In this document: piece after piece, positions 46,191 through 54,597 of the stretch | Numbering within the stretch: the stretch's first letter is position 1 | Layout of the letters: each line of letters opens with the position of its first letter | Source of the DNA: Nitrospirota bacterium | GTDB taxonomy: Bacteria; Nitrospirota; Nitrospiria; Nitrospirales; UBA8639 | Assembly (NCBI GenBank): GCA_027623995.1 | Contig: JAQBUF010000011.1 | Coordinates: 1-64,000, forward strand | Direction of reading: 5' to 3' | Length of the DNA stretch: 64,000 bases | Translations under genes and position numbers: made by a program | Notes under the pieces: generated by a model | Told to the model about the DNA's origin: nothing | The model's input: the letters and a program-made list of their open reading frames with translations, nothing else | Databases searched by the model: none

Positions 46191-47867
46191 ATGATCCAAC
46201 CATCTTCCCTACTTCAAGCCACACTCGATCATCTTCCCAAGCAGCCGGGCGTGTATTTAATGAAGGGGAAGCAGGACGAAATTTTATACATTGGCAAGGC
46301 GCGAGTATTGGCTGATCGCGTGCGGTCCTACTTTCAAAAGGGGACCGACCTCAGCCCGAAGAACCAGGTGCTGGTTGGGCTGGTGTATGACATTGAAACC
46401 ATAGTGACTAAATCTGAGCTTGAGGCGCTGTTGCTCGAAAGCAATTTAGTCAAGCGTCATCGTCCACGATATAACATTGTCCTTCGAGACGATAAGCACT
46501 ACCCGTACCTTCGCCTTCCAGTCAAAGAAAATTTCCCGAGGTTATCCATTGTACGACGCGTCAAACACGATGGCGCGTTGTATTTCGGCCCCTACGTCCC
46601 AACCGGGGCGTTGCGTGAAACATTAAAAATCATCAAGAAAGTCTTTCCCCTGGCCACCTGTAAGATCGAGATCAATGGCACCGCCGACCGAGCCTGCATT
46701 GAGTTCGAAATCAAACGCTGCATGGCGCCGTGTACCGGCAATCAATCCCAAGAAGACTATCATCGTATCGTCAAGCAAGTTCGGTATTTTTTAGAAGGCC
46801 GGGACAAGGAATTGCTGGACGGGTTGCGAACGGAAATGGAAAGCGCGGCAAATCGGGAAGAGTTTGAAGAAGCCGCACGTCTGCGTGATCGAATCGCGAA
46901 TATTTCCAGGACCTTGGAAAAACAACGTATCGCCCAAATCGGCCCGGTCGATCAGGACGTGATGGGGCTCGCCCGCATGGGTCCGGCGGCGGACTTGCAA
47001 CTCCTGTTTGTGCGAGGCGGGCAGCTTATTGGACGAAAGGACTTTTTCTGGGCCGATACGAAAGAAGCGACAGATGAGGAACTCATTCGGTCGACGATCG
47101 AACAATTTTACAACAAAGAAATGTTGCCACCGAAGGAGGTGTTAATTCCGACGGATTTGGGTGAGCGAGAATTGATCCAACAATGGTTGTCAGCAAAGAG
47201 ACAGCAAACCGTTCGTATTCTCACACCCGAGCGGGGCGTCAAGCACCACTTGCTGCAACTCGCACAAGAAAATGCCGTCGCCGCGATTGCCGAGCATTTG
47301 CGCAAAGGGGTCGTCGAAGAAAAAGAAGCCAAGGAACTTCAGCAGCTCCTTCGTCTACCCAAGGCATTGGGCCGCATTGAAGGGTTCGATATTTCCAACA
47401 CCATGGGCACGAATTCCGTGGCCTCGATGGTGGTCTGGGAAGACGGAAAAATGAAAAAATCTGACTATCGGCGTTTCAAAATCAAAACCGTAGAAGGAGC
47501 CAATGACTTTGCCAGCATGCACGAAGTCGTCAAACGGCGGTACGGCGGATCACTCAGCACGAATAAAAAAAAAGCCTTGCCCATTCCTGATTTAGTCCTG
47601 ATCGACGGCGGAATTGGCCAGCTGGGCGCGGCCATTGAAGCGCTCAGAGAATTGGGTTTGAAACATGTTCCGATTGTTGGCCTCGCCAAAGCCAAAGGCG
47701 AAAAAGAAGAACGAATTTATTCCCCAGGCATTCGAGAACCCCTGATCTTGTCTCCCACATCCTTCTCCTCTCACCTCGTCCAACGCATCCGCGACGAAGC
47801 CCACCGTTTCGCCATCACCTACCACCGCAAACTCCGCGGGCAGGCATTGATTTCTCACTCAAGATAG
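46191..47867 (+). CDS. uvrC: Excinuclease ABC subunit C, lacking the C-terminal HhH domain
   Basis: UvrC makes both incisions in nucleotide excision repair. Present are the GIY-YIG nuclease (PGVYLMKGKQDEILYIGKAR, residues ~18-60, 3' cut), the Cys-rich region (CIEFEIKRCMAPCTG), the UVR helix pair that binds UvrB (EEFEEAARLRDRIANISRTL), and the RNase H-like 5' nuclease (GFDISNTMGTNSVASMVVWE, DLVLIDGGIGQLGAAIEAL, DEAHRFAITYHRKLRG). The protein stops at residue 558, just after that domain. The ~50-residue tandem helix-hairpin-helix that normally follows is missing and is not found in other frames downstream. Some substrates may still be cut, since HhH is needed mainly for certain lesions. Confidence 0.93.
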   Translation: MIQPSSLLQATLDHLPKQPGVYLMKGKQDEILYIGKARVLADRVRSYFQKGTDLSPKNQVLVGLVYDIETIVTKSELEALLLESNLVKRHRPRYNIVLRDDKHYPYLRLPVKENFPRLSIVRRVKHDGALYFGPYVPTGALRETLKIIKKVFPLATCKIEINGTADRACIEFEIKRCMAPCTGNQSQEDYHRIVKQVRYFLEGRDKELLDGLRTEMESAANREEFEEAARLRDRIANISRTLEKQRIAQIGPVDQDVMGLARMGPAADLQLLFVRGGQLIGRKDFFWADTKEATDEELIRSTIEQFYNKEMLPPKEVLIPTDLGERELIQQWLSAKRQQTVRILTPERGVKHHLLQLAQENAVAAIAEHLRKGVVEEKEAKELQQLLRLPKALGRIEGFDISNTMGTNSVASMVVWEDGKMKKSDYRRFKIKTVEGANDFASMHEVVKRRYGGSLSTNKKKALPIPDLVLIDGGIGQLGAAIEALRELGLKHVPIVGLAKAKGEKEERIYSPGIREPLILSPTSFSSHLVQRIRDEAHRFAITYHRKLRGQALISHSR

Positions 47868-47992
47868 TCCGGAACCACATATGTCAGGGAATCTTGAAAG
47901 GTCTCCAATTTAGAGAGGTCCCAATCCAAAAGGGCAAACAAGGTGTCAGCTTTGGTTGATAGGCATAGCTTCCCTTTCGACCTTGCACTATT
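47855..47992 (-). pseudogene. Possible 45-codon minus-strand coding remnant overlapping the uvrC end
   Basis: From a TAA at 47993-47995 to a TGA at 47855-47857 runs an open frame without ATG. It reads KGKLCLSTKADTLFALLDWD, then LSKLETFQDSLTYVVPDYLE. The amino acid usage looks protein-like, and the end overlaps the last 13 nt of uvrC. I cannot name the family. It may be the tail of a gene whose arrival cut off the uvrC 3' end. Confidence 0.3.
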
Positions 47993-48240
47993 TTAGCAGT
48001 CAAAGGTAACTTTTGAGGCATTATTCACGTTTTTGACTTGTCGTGAAATATGTGGCATTGCAATATAACCTCTGTGCCCCAGGGGGTTTTAACATAAACG
48101 GACTGGTCTTCGTGAATCTGTCTTTCGATTGTGATTTTTCAAAAAAAATTGGTCAGATAGGGTCCATAAAAATTTTGAATTATTCACTAAATCTTTATTT
48201 CGTAAATGCTGAGGGAAAACCTGTATAATGGTGAACTGCT
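47993..48240. other. AT-rich gap upstream of the three-gene cassette
   Basis: This sequence is markedly AT-rich (CAAAAAAAATTGGTCAG, ATAAAAATTTTGAATTATTC). A 61-codon plus-strand frame at 48043-48228 has no ribosome-binding site and a low-complexity product, so I do not count it as a gene. It probably holds the cassette's promoter. TTGAAT..TTTATT-like elements are present, but no pair is convincing. Confidence 0.45.
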
Positions 48241-48978
48241 ATGGCCCAATACCGACATCTAAAAAATGCCCCAATAAATGAGGCTCTTATAGACCTTCGG
48301 GTGAAGCTACCTGAGGATAAACGAAAGGTTGACCTGCTTGAAAAAATGCACGACCAAATTAAAGACCGCTTTCCTGAGAAAAAACAACAAATCGAACATA
48401 GATTAGAATTTCATTCTGGGCCACCCTCAACCGAAAAAAAGACTACAGACCATGTTGGATATAGATTCGCCAGTGAAGATGGCTTATGGGTGGTTCAAGC
48501 GACCATAAATGGATTTACTTTAAGCAGGTTAAAACCCTATGAAACATGGGAAAATCTTCGAGATGAGGCCAAACAAATTTGGAGAATCTACGAAGACATA
48601 CTTAGTCCAGAGGCCGTTACCCGTGTAGCTACGCGTTTTATAAATAAAATTGAGATACCAGGGCCAAATATTGATTTTGATGATTACCTTACAGCTGCTC
48701 CAGTTATTCCAAAAGCACTCTCGCAAATTATGATGGGGTTTTTTTCTCGGGTTGTAGTCCCAGACGAAAAATCAAAGTCTGTGGGTATAATAACCCAAAA
48801 CTTTGAGCCAGGAATTAATCCACAGGTTATTCCAATTCTTTTAGATATTGATGTTTTTAAGGAAAAATTATTTGAAATCCAAGATCCCATTTGGGATACA
48901 ATTGATTGCCTAAGGGAAGTGAAGAATCGCATATTTTTCGATAGTATTACTGAGAAAACAGCGGGGTTATTTGAATGA
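48241..48978 (+). CDS. TIGR04255-family protein (cassette gene 1)
   Basis: This 245-residue protein has the family's start (YRHLKNAPINEALIDLRVKL), then VGYRFASEDGLWVVQATING and FTLSRLKPYETWENLRDEAK. The middle block is RVATRFINKIEIPGPNIDFD, followed by VIPILLDIDVFKE and VKNRIFFDSITEKTAGLFE at the end. The function of the family is unknown. It is scattered across bacteria and archaea in accessory positions. The ATG is preceded by GGTGAACTGCT. Its last codons overlap the next start by 4 nt. Base composition is clearly richer in A/T than uvrC and leuS on either side, which suggests transfer. Confidence 0.85.
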   Translation: MAQYRHLKNAPINEALIDLRVKLPEDKRKVDLLEKMHDQIKDRFPEKKQQIEHRLEFHSGPPSTEKKTTDHVGYRFASEDGLWVVQATINGFTLSRLKPYETWENLRDEAKQIWRIYEDILSPEAVTRVATRFINKIEIPGPNIDFDDYLTAAPVIPKALSQIMMGFFSRVVVPDEKSKSVGIITQNFEPGINPQVIPILLDIDVFKEKLFEIQDPIWDTIDCLREVKNRIFFDSITEKTAGLFE

Positions 48979-49469
48979 GCACAGTTGCCTTTACTCAACA
49001 TTCCAGTATAGGTCTCTTTGGTCACTCGGGAAATAGTAGTATGGATGAAATGAGAGGGATCATTGACAAGGAGTCTGACAGGTTTGCTCTTCCGGTAACC
49101 TTCCAGAAGACGAAAGATTCCATTAATTCTATTATTGATGTATTTCGAAAACGTTGCGAACCAAATTGGGATGGATATGATGCTGAGCCGGTGTCGATAG
49201 AAGCTTGCAAGGAGGCTGCGAAATTTTTGCAAAAGCTGCCTTCAACAATTCCCTTGCCTGAAATCATTGCTGAGCCAGATGGCGATATCGGATTGGAGTG
49301 GCATGTAAATAATCGGAACTTATTTGTCATTGGTTTTGCAGGTAAAGAAATTCTTTCTTATTCTGGGCTGTTCGGAAAAGGCAGTAAGGCATCTGGAACA
49401 GAGTACTTTACAGATTCTATCCCACACGTAATCATTGAAAATATTCGACGTGTTTTAGCCCACCATTAA
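48975..49469 (+). CDS. Uncharacterised protein with NWDGYDAEP motif (cassette gene 2)
   Basis: This 164-residue soluble protein is coupled to gene 1 by an ATGA overlap. Conserved-looking segments are CEPNWDGYDAEPVSIEACKE, AAKFLQKLPSTIPLPEIIAE, PDGDIGLEWHVNNRNLFVIG and a C-terminal GTEYFTDSIPHVIIENIRRV. I recall proteins with the NWDGYxAEP...PDGDIxLEW pattern in other genomes beside TIGR04255 genes, always without a known role. The D-G-D and E-W residues could form a catalytic or metal site, but that is a guess. No membrane segment is visible. Confidence 0.75.
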   Translation: MSTVAFTQHSSIGLFGHSGNSSMDEMRGIIDKESDRFALPVTFQKTKDSINSIIDVFRKRCEPNWDGYDAEPVSIEACKEAAKFLQKLPSTIPLPEIIAEPDGDIGLEWHVNNRNLFVIGFAGKEILSYSGLFGKGSKASGTEYFTDSIPHVIIENIRRVLAHH

Positions 49470-49475
49470 AAATCA

Positions 49476-49856
49476 ATGAATCCAGTATCACCAACTGAAA
49501 AGATTTCAAGATACTTAATGGATGAAGACGATATCCGGCCAAGTGATGGTTCACTTCGTTGGCGGGCCCTTATTCCCAATCGGGAAGGCAAGACGTCCGT
49601 TTTTCGGATAAGTGGCCTTTCTGAGCAACAGGTCTGGTCGATTGCGGAAGAAAAAGTCATACCTATTCGAAATAAAAGGTTAGTCGGACGAGCGGATTTA
49701 TTAGCCGCAGTCGTTTATAACAGGAACTTGAATTTTTCCCCGGACGTTGATGCAGCGTCTCGGCACGCGGATATTATTGAGTGGCCAGATGAAAAGGAGA
49801 AACGCAGGTTAATTGCGATGGATCTGGCATCTGAGGCTAAAGTGATAAGAAGGTAG
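49476..49856 (+). CDS. Uncharacterised small protein (cassette gene 3)
   Basis: This 126-residue protein starts 6 nt after gene 2. Segments are EKISRYLMDEDDIRPSDGSL, RWRALIPNREGKTSVFRISG, LSEQQVWSIAEEK, RLVGRADLLAAVVYNRNLNF and a charged tail RHADIIEWPDEKEKRRLIAM. The layout (a short beta part carrying K-T-S-V-F-R, then G-R-A-D, then H-A-D-I-x-x-W-P) seems to be a distinct family that I associate with the two genes before it. No catalytic motif is certain. The three genes form one tightly packed operon, followed at once by repeat A copy 4. Confidence 0.75.
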   Translation: MNPVSPTEKISRYLMDEDDIRPSDGSLRWRALIPNREGKTSVFRISGLSEQQVWSIAEEKVIPIRNKRLVGRADLLAAVVYNRNLNFSPDVDAASRHADIIEWPDEKEKRRLIAMDLASEAKVIRR

Positions 49857-49962
49857 TCTGTTATCAACAAAATTGGGTTCAGACATGAGTATTGAGTTTT
49901 GGTAGACCTTACCTTCACCCCTCCACCCCAAGTTTGAAACTTGATTTGTTTCCCAAGTGTTT

Positions 49963-50158
49963 CCCCGCCTCGGGCGCGGCGGAGCCGCAGTATCGAATTC
50001 GGCTCTTTGGCGAGCATTGTTTGAGCGGAGCGAGTTGCGCAGCCATATAATTCGATGCCGGGGCGGAGTTCACCCGCAGGGCCGCGCACAGGCAAAAATG
50101 GTTTTGGTCACTTTTGCCGAAACAAAAGTGACTCGTCTGCAGGGGCGAAACCCTGCAT
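49963..50158 (+). repeat. Dispersed intergenic repeat family A, copy 4
   Basis: This full copy contains CGGGCGCGGCGGAGCCGCAG, ATCGAATTCGGCTCTTTGGC, TGTTTGAGCGGAGCGAGTT, the stem TCACTTTTGCCGAAACAAAA with GTGA, and a closing GCAGGGGCGAAACCCTGC hairpin. It closes the right side of the three-gene cassette, 106 bp after its last stop. Confidence 0.88.
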
Positions 50159-50211
50159 AGATATTCCTGAACCAAAGATTACGGAATGCTTACATTGTGT
50201 TAACAAGCTCG

Positions 50212-50270
50212 TCATCTCCTCCTTGTAGTATGGCTTCAATGCTAATTATTAAAAAGGAGGAACGAGATGA
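50212..50270 (+). promoter_or_regulatory. Possible RBS-sequestering hairpin before the GBBH-like gene
   Basis: TCATCTCCTCCTT (50212-50224) is complementary to the ribosome-binding site and start region AAGGAGGAACGAGATGA (50254-50270), with a 4-nt bulge. The 29-nt loop is AT-rich. If both arms are in the transcript, the start would be masked until something opens the stem. Confidence 0.45.
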
Positions 50271-50578
50271 ATGCTACTTCAACCATTTCATGTTTTGTTC
50301 AGGATGTGTCTCCGGAAGTGGAAGGGCTTCGAATTCAATGGGGCGATAATGAAGAGAGTTATTTTCCCTACCGGTGGCTGGCGGAAAATGCTCCAGAGTT
50401 TCGGCATAGCCAAAGTCACATTGGTCCAAAATATGGGACGCTTCCTCAAACGATTCGTCCTCGGTTTATTCAGCTCTACCAAAATAATGTGTTGGAACTG
50501 GGATGGAACGAATTCTCTTACACCACGTGTTTCTCTACCGTGTGGCTTCGTGAGCAATGTACATCCTTAGCCGCCTAA
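50267..50578 (+). CDS. DUF971/GBBH-like N-terminal domain protein
   Basis: This 103-residue protein is built of the small domain found at the N-terminus of gamma-butyrobetaine hydroxylases and as stand-alone DUF971 proteins. Visible are LRIQWGDNEESYFPYRWLAE, NAPEF, then LPQTIRPRFIQLYQNNVLEL and GWNEFSYTTCFSTVWLRE. The stand-alone forms often sit near iron-sulfur assembly or apbC/mrp genes, but none is near here. In other members a Cys/His group binds zinc. Only one or two possible ligands remain here, so metal binding is doubtful. A very strong ribosome-binding site (AAGGAGG) may be masked by the upstream hairpin. Confidence 0.75.
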   Translation: MNATSTISCFVQDVSPEVEGLRIQWGDNEESYFPYRWLAENAPEFRHSQSHIGPKYGTLPQTIRPRFIQLYQNNVLELGWNEFSYTTCFSTVWLREQCTSLAA

Positions 50579-50770
50579 GGGTGTGGCTCTGAAGTCTGTT
50601 TTTTTGCCAACCAACGGTTCTCCCTCCTAATCCCTCTCCTTCGTTCATCCCATTCAACCTCAATTCTTTCCCTATGCTGCCGTTTGGGTCTGACGGGCTA
50701 TGGATTTTCCTCAAGATCTCCTTTTCTGAACCGACAAAAATGACAACGGAGTTCTTTCAAGGAGGTCGTT

Positions 50771-50995
50771 ATGCATTGTGTACGTTGCAAAGGTGCTATG
50801 GTTACCGACTATTTTATTGACATGGAAAATAGTGGTGAGTTGTGGATGCCAGGCTGGCGGTGTTTGGCCTGCGGTGAAGTGGTGGATCCGTTAATCATGA
50901 AACATCGCTTGGCTCAAGAAAAAACGCCTGAACTCCTGGAAGCGGCGACTCGCAAAAAACGAAAGTCTTTGCCTGTTGGTACCCCAAAGCTGTAA
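50771..50995 (+). CDS. Small zinc-ribbon protein
   Basis: This 74-residue protein has two CxxC pairs: MHCVRCKGAMVTDYFIDMEN and WRCLACGEVVDP. It ends in a basic tail (RKKRKSLPVGTPKL). Such mini zinc-ribbon proteins may bind RNA or serve as small regulators. A strong AAGGAGG lies before the ATG (TCAAGGAGGTCGTTATG). A similar minus-strand gene is at 57249-57431. No operon partner is evident, and leuS begins 232 bp further on. Confidence 0.8.
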   Translation: MHCVRCKGAMVTDYFIDMENSGELWMPGWRCLACGEVVDPLIMKHRLAQEKTPELLEAATRKKRKSLPVGTPKL

Positions 50996-51226
50996 TTGGG
51001 CTTGGCCAACTTTTCCTCCTTCTTTCTGCTGCCTGAGGCTGTTCGCCCTTGGGGTTTACGTGCTTCGTTTCTTCAATCCAATACATCTGAAATTCTGCAA
51101 TGCCCCGATTTGGGATGCCTTCTAGGTTAGGTTTCGCCTTGTCGTGCCTTCGGGTCTGTGATAGATTTTCCCTCCATTGATATTCAAGTAGAATCAAGAC
51201 CACCAAACCATCTGTTTTCCAAAATC

Positions 51227-53866
51227 ATGGCAAAAATCTACGATCCTCAGGCCATTGAGACAAAATGGCAGCGCTACTGGCGTGAGCAGGCCATTTTCTC
51301 ATCCACCATAGACACGACTAAACCTAAGTTTTATGTGCTGGATATGTTCCCCTATCCCTCAGGGGCTGGCCTACATGTGGGACATCCCAAAGGGTATATT
51401 GCGACGGACGTTATCTCTCGCTACAAGCGGATGTGTGGCTTTAACGTGCTTCATCCCATGGGGTGGGATGCGTTTGGTCTGCCGGCTGAGCAATATGCCA
51501 TTGAGACGGGCACCCATCCGCGAGAAACCACCAAAAAGAACATTCAAAATTTCAAGCGTCAGTTTCAGTCGCTTGGCACGGATTACGACTGGTCGCGAGA
51601 GATCGATACCACCGACCCGAAGTACGTTCGCTGGACCCAGTGGATCTTCAGCAAACTGTATGAAAAAGGTCTCGCGTACCTAGCGGAAGTGCCGGTGAAT
51701 TGGTGCTCGGCCTTGGGTACGGTATTGGCCAACGAAGAAGTTATTGATGGCAAAAGTGAGCGGGGTGGTCATCCCGTGGTGAGAATCCCGATGCGGCAAT
51801 GGATGCTCCGCATCACGGCTTATGCCGATCGACTGACCGAAGACTTGGATTCTGTGGATTGGCCAGAATCTATCAAACGCATGCAGCGGGATTGGATCGG
51901 GCGGTCGGAAGGCACGCGAATTTTCTTTGAACTGGCCGAACATTCTGGGCAATCTTTTGAAGTATTTACCACTCGTCCGGATACTCTGTTTGGCGCCACC
52001 TACATGGTGCTGGCCCCAGAGCATGCCTTGGTGCCGACAATTACCACGGCGGGGCAACTCCCAGCAGTGGAAGCTTATGTCGAGGAGGTCTCCCGTCGCA
52101 GCGAACGTGCACGTATGGCAGATGTTGTGAAAAAAACCGGAGTCTTTACCGGGGCCTATGCCCTTCATCCTGTGACCGGGAGTCAGGTGCCGATTTGGAT
52201 TGCCGACTACGTCCTCGCCACATACGGAACAGGAGCCATCATGGCCGTGCCTGGGCATGATACCCGCGACTATGCGTTTGCGAAGCAATTCAATTTGCCG
52301 ATTGTCGAGGTCATTGCTGGAGGGGATATTTTCGCCGAGGCATTTACGGGTGACGGCAACACGGTGAATTCAGACTTTCTCAATGGCTTAGCCACCCCAG
52401 AAGCCAAACAACGGATGAATGAATGGCTCGTCGAACATGGGAAGGGAGAGAAGACGATCAATTACAAATTGCGAGATTGGTTGTTCAGTCGCCAACGCTA
52501 TTGGGGCGAACCATTCCCGATCATCCATCTTGAAGATGGAACCACGAAATTAGTGCCGGAATCCGATCTGCCCGTGCTGTTGCCGGAGCTGGAAGACTTT
52601 CGCCCAAGCGGTGAATTTGAACCACCGTTGGCACGAGTGCGCGATTGGGTCGAAGTCACTGACCCGGAGACGAAGAAAAAGGCCATACGCGACACCAATA
52701 CCATGCCGCAATGGGCAGGCAGTTGCTGGTACTACCTGCGGTTTTGTGATCCATCTAATGATGCCGAACCTTGGTCCAAAGAGGCCGAGCAATATTGGAT
52801 GCCCGTGGATCTTTATGTGGGTGGCGCTGAACATGCGGTGTTGCATCTGCTGTATTCACGCTTTTGGCACAAGGTGTTGTTTGATCTCGGACTCGTGCAT
52901 ACCAAGGAGCCCTTTCAGAAATTACTCAACCCGGGAATGATCTTGGGGTATAGCTATCGATACTTCGACAATAATTTGTCCGATGATCCTCACATTGAGG
53001 TTAAGGCGTATCCTTCTTCCGAGGTGCGGTGTGATGATGAAACACAGCTACATAAAAAATCCGGCGAGGAATTAAAGGCGCGATGGGTTGTGGCGAAGGA
53101 TGTGAAGTGGTCCGAAGATGAAAAACCTTTGCATCCCACGATCGATGGTTTGGCGCTGGAAGAAGTGACGGAAAAAATGTCCAAAAGCCGTGGCAACGTG
53201 GTGAACCCAGATGACGTGATTGCGGAATATGGCACCGATGCCTTGCGGCTCTACGAAATGTTCATGGGGCCATTGGATAAAGGCGCGCCGTGGTCGACGG
53301 ATTCCATCCCAGGTGTTTCACGATTTTTGCAACGCGCCTATCGATTGTTTGTTGGGGAGCAAGAGGGCGTGGAAGCAATTTCATTAGTCGAGGGTTCTGG
53401 AACTCCGGAGCAGGCACGTTTGACAGCCGAAACGATTCACGGTGTCACGCAAGACTTGGAAGAAATGGGATTCAATACGGCCATATCCAAACTGATGGTC
53501 TTCGTCCGAGATATTTGCAAAAATGCACCGTTGCCGCGTGCATCAGCAGAATCCTTCTTAATGCTCCTGTCGCCCTTCGCTCCGCATATTGCTGAAGAGC
53601 TGTGGGTGCAAATTGGGAATACGCCGAGTATCGCGTTGCAGCCCTGGCCAACGTATAATCCAACGTTAATTGTCAAAGAGGAAATGACCATTCCCTTGCA
53701 AGTGAATGGAAAGTTACGAAGCAAAATTGTGGTTCCAACCAATTCAAGTAAAGACTCGATTGTTGCCTTGGCTCAACAAGATGAGAAGGTGGCGGAGTGG
53801 CTCAAGGGGGCTATCCCTCGCAAGGTCATTTATGTGGAGAAAAAATTGGTCAATTTTGTGGTGTAA
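51227..53866 (+). CDS. leuS: Leucyl-tRNA synthetase
   Basis: LeuS charges tRNA-Leu. ATG 51227 ([20 protein letters not shown]) gives 879 residues, the usual bacterial size. The class I signatures are [18 protein letters not shown] (HIGH-type, near residue 50) and [18 protein letters not shown] (KMSKS, near 650). The editing domain holds [20 protein letters not shown] and [34 protein letters not shown] and the anticodon domain with the C-terminal [18 protein letters not shown] complete it. It is followed by lptE after 16 bp. Confidence 0.97.
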   Translation: MAKIYDPQAIETKWQRYWREQAIFSSTIDTTKPKFYVLDMFPYPSGAGLHVGHPKGYIATDVISRYKRMCGFNVLHPMGWDAFGLPAEQYAIETGTHPRETTKKNIQNFKRQFQSLGTDYDWSREIDTTDPKYVRWTQWIFSKLYEKGLAYLAEVPVNWCSALGTVLANEEVIDGKSERGGHPVVRIPMRQWMLRITAYADRLTEDLDSVDWPESIKRMQRDWIGRSEGTRIFFELAEHSGQSFEVFTTRPDTLFGATYMVLAPEHALVPTITTAGQLPAVEAYVEEVSRRSERARMADVVKKTGVFTGAYALHPVTGSQVPIWIADYVLATYGTGAIMAVPGHDTRDYAFAKQFNLPIVEVIAGGDIFAEAFTGDGNTVNSDFLNGLATPEAKQRMNEWLVEHGKGEKTINYKLRDWLFSRQRYWGEPFPIIHLEDGTTKLVPESDLPVLLPELEDFRPSGEFEPPLARVRDWVEVTDPETKKKAIRDTNTMPQWAGSCWYYLRFCDPSNDAEPWSKEAEQYWMPVDLYVGGAEHAVLHLLYSRFWHKVLFDLGLVHTKEPFQKLLNPGMILGYSYRYFDNNLSDDPHIEVKAYPSSEVRCDDETQLHKKSGEELKARWVVAKDVKWSEDEKPLHPTIDGLALEEVTEKMSKSRGNVVNPDDVIAEYGTDALRLYEMFMGPLDKGAPWSTDSIPGVSRFLQRAYRLFVGEQEGVEAISLVEGSGTPEQARLTAETIHGVTQDLEEMGFNTAISKLMVFVRDICKNAPLPRASAESFLMLLSPFAPHIAEELWVQIGNTPSIALQPWPTYNPTLIVKEEMTIPLQVNGKLRSKIVVPTNSSKDSIVALAQQDEKVAEWLKGAIPRKVIYVEKKLVNFVV

Positions 53867-53882
53867 GGCAGGTGGTGCACTG

Positions 53883-54554
53883 ATGAATGCGTACAGAGAT
53901 TCGCGACCTCTCTTTCTAATTGTCTTGAGCCTAAGCGTGCTGCTTTCGAGTTGTGGCTACCGTTTTACCGTCGAAGGAAGGGGTCCACAAATCGGGGGAG
54001 GGAGTATTCAGGATAGTGGGCCACTTGTTCCGTTGATCATTCGAGATTTCCTCAATCGAACGTTTCACAGCAATCTTGAATTTGCCTACACCAAATACAT
54101 GCGACAAGAATTTGCCGCGAGCAGTGGGGCCAAGGTCGTTCATAGTGATGGTCAAGCTGATTTTGTGATGAAGGGTGAGATCGTGTCGGCTACTGTGCCG
54201 ACGTTGACATTTTCCACCACAGTAGCGAGGGAGAGTCGGGTGAATGTAGTGGTGAAAGTGACGGTCGAAGATCGAAAGACTGGACGAATCGTGTGGAGTG
54301 ATACAGTGACTGGTACGGCGGAGTTTTTTGTGAACCAGTCTTCAGATACGGAAACGGGCCAAGACCAATTGCAATTTAACCAAGTGCTTCAAGATCGCGC
54401 TCTGGAACAGGCTGGTCAAGAGGTCGCTGAAATTCTCGCTGCTGATTTTTGGGACGCTCGCGATCTTGGTACCTTTTCGCCCGGTGAGAAAAAGCCCGTG
54501 ACGAAATCTTTGGAGTCTGATCAACGATCGCCTGCGACCGGCATTACAAACTAG
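53883..54554 (+). CDS. lptE: LptE-like LPS-assembly lipoprotein
   Basis: LptE plugs the LptD barrel that inserts LPS into the outer membrane. ATG 53883 gives 223 residues with a lipoprotein signal (FLIVLSLSVLLSSCGYRFTV, Cys after LLSS). The mature part is the usual beta-alpha fold: VPLIIRDFLNRTFHSNLEFA, YTKYMRQEFAASSGAKVVHS, VVVKVTVEDRKTGRIVWSD and ALEQAGQEVAEILAADFWDA. The position between leuS and holA is the conserved order known from many Gram-negative bacteria, which strengthens the call. Confidence 0.88.
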   Translation: MNAYRDSRPLFLIVLSLSVLLSSCGYRFTVEGRGPQIGGGSIQDSGPLVPLIIRDFLNRTFHSNLEFAYTKYMRQEFAASSGAKVVHSDGQADFVMKGEIVSATVPTLTFSTTVARESRVNVVVKVTVEDRKTGRIVWSDTVTGTAEFFVNQSSDTETGQDQLQFNQVLQDRALEQAGQEVAEILAADFWDARDLGTFSPGEKKPVTKSLESDQRSPATGITN

Positions 54555-54597
54555 AGAATCTTTTGTTTTGTAGGGACGAAGTCCCCGAACCTCACCC

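Noticed and set aside
48043-48228. 61-codon frame upstream of the TIGR04255 gene
   Set aside because: The sequence is AT-rich, without an RBS, and its composition is not protein-like. It is better read as a promoter region.
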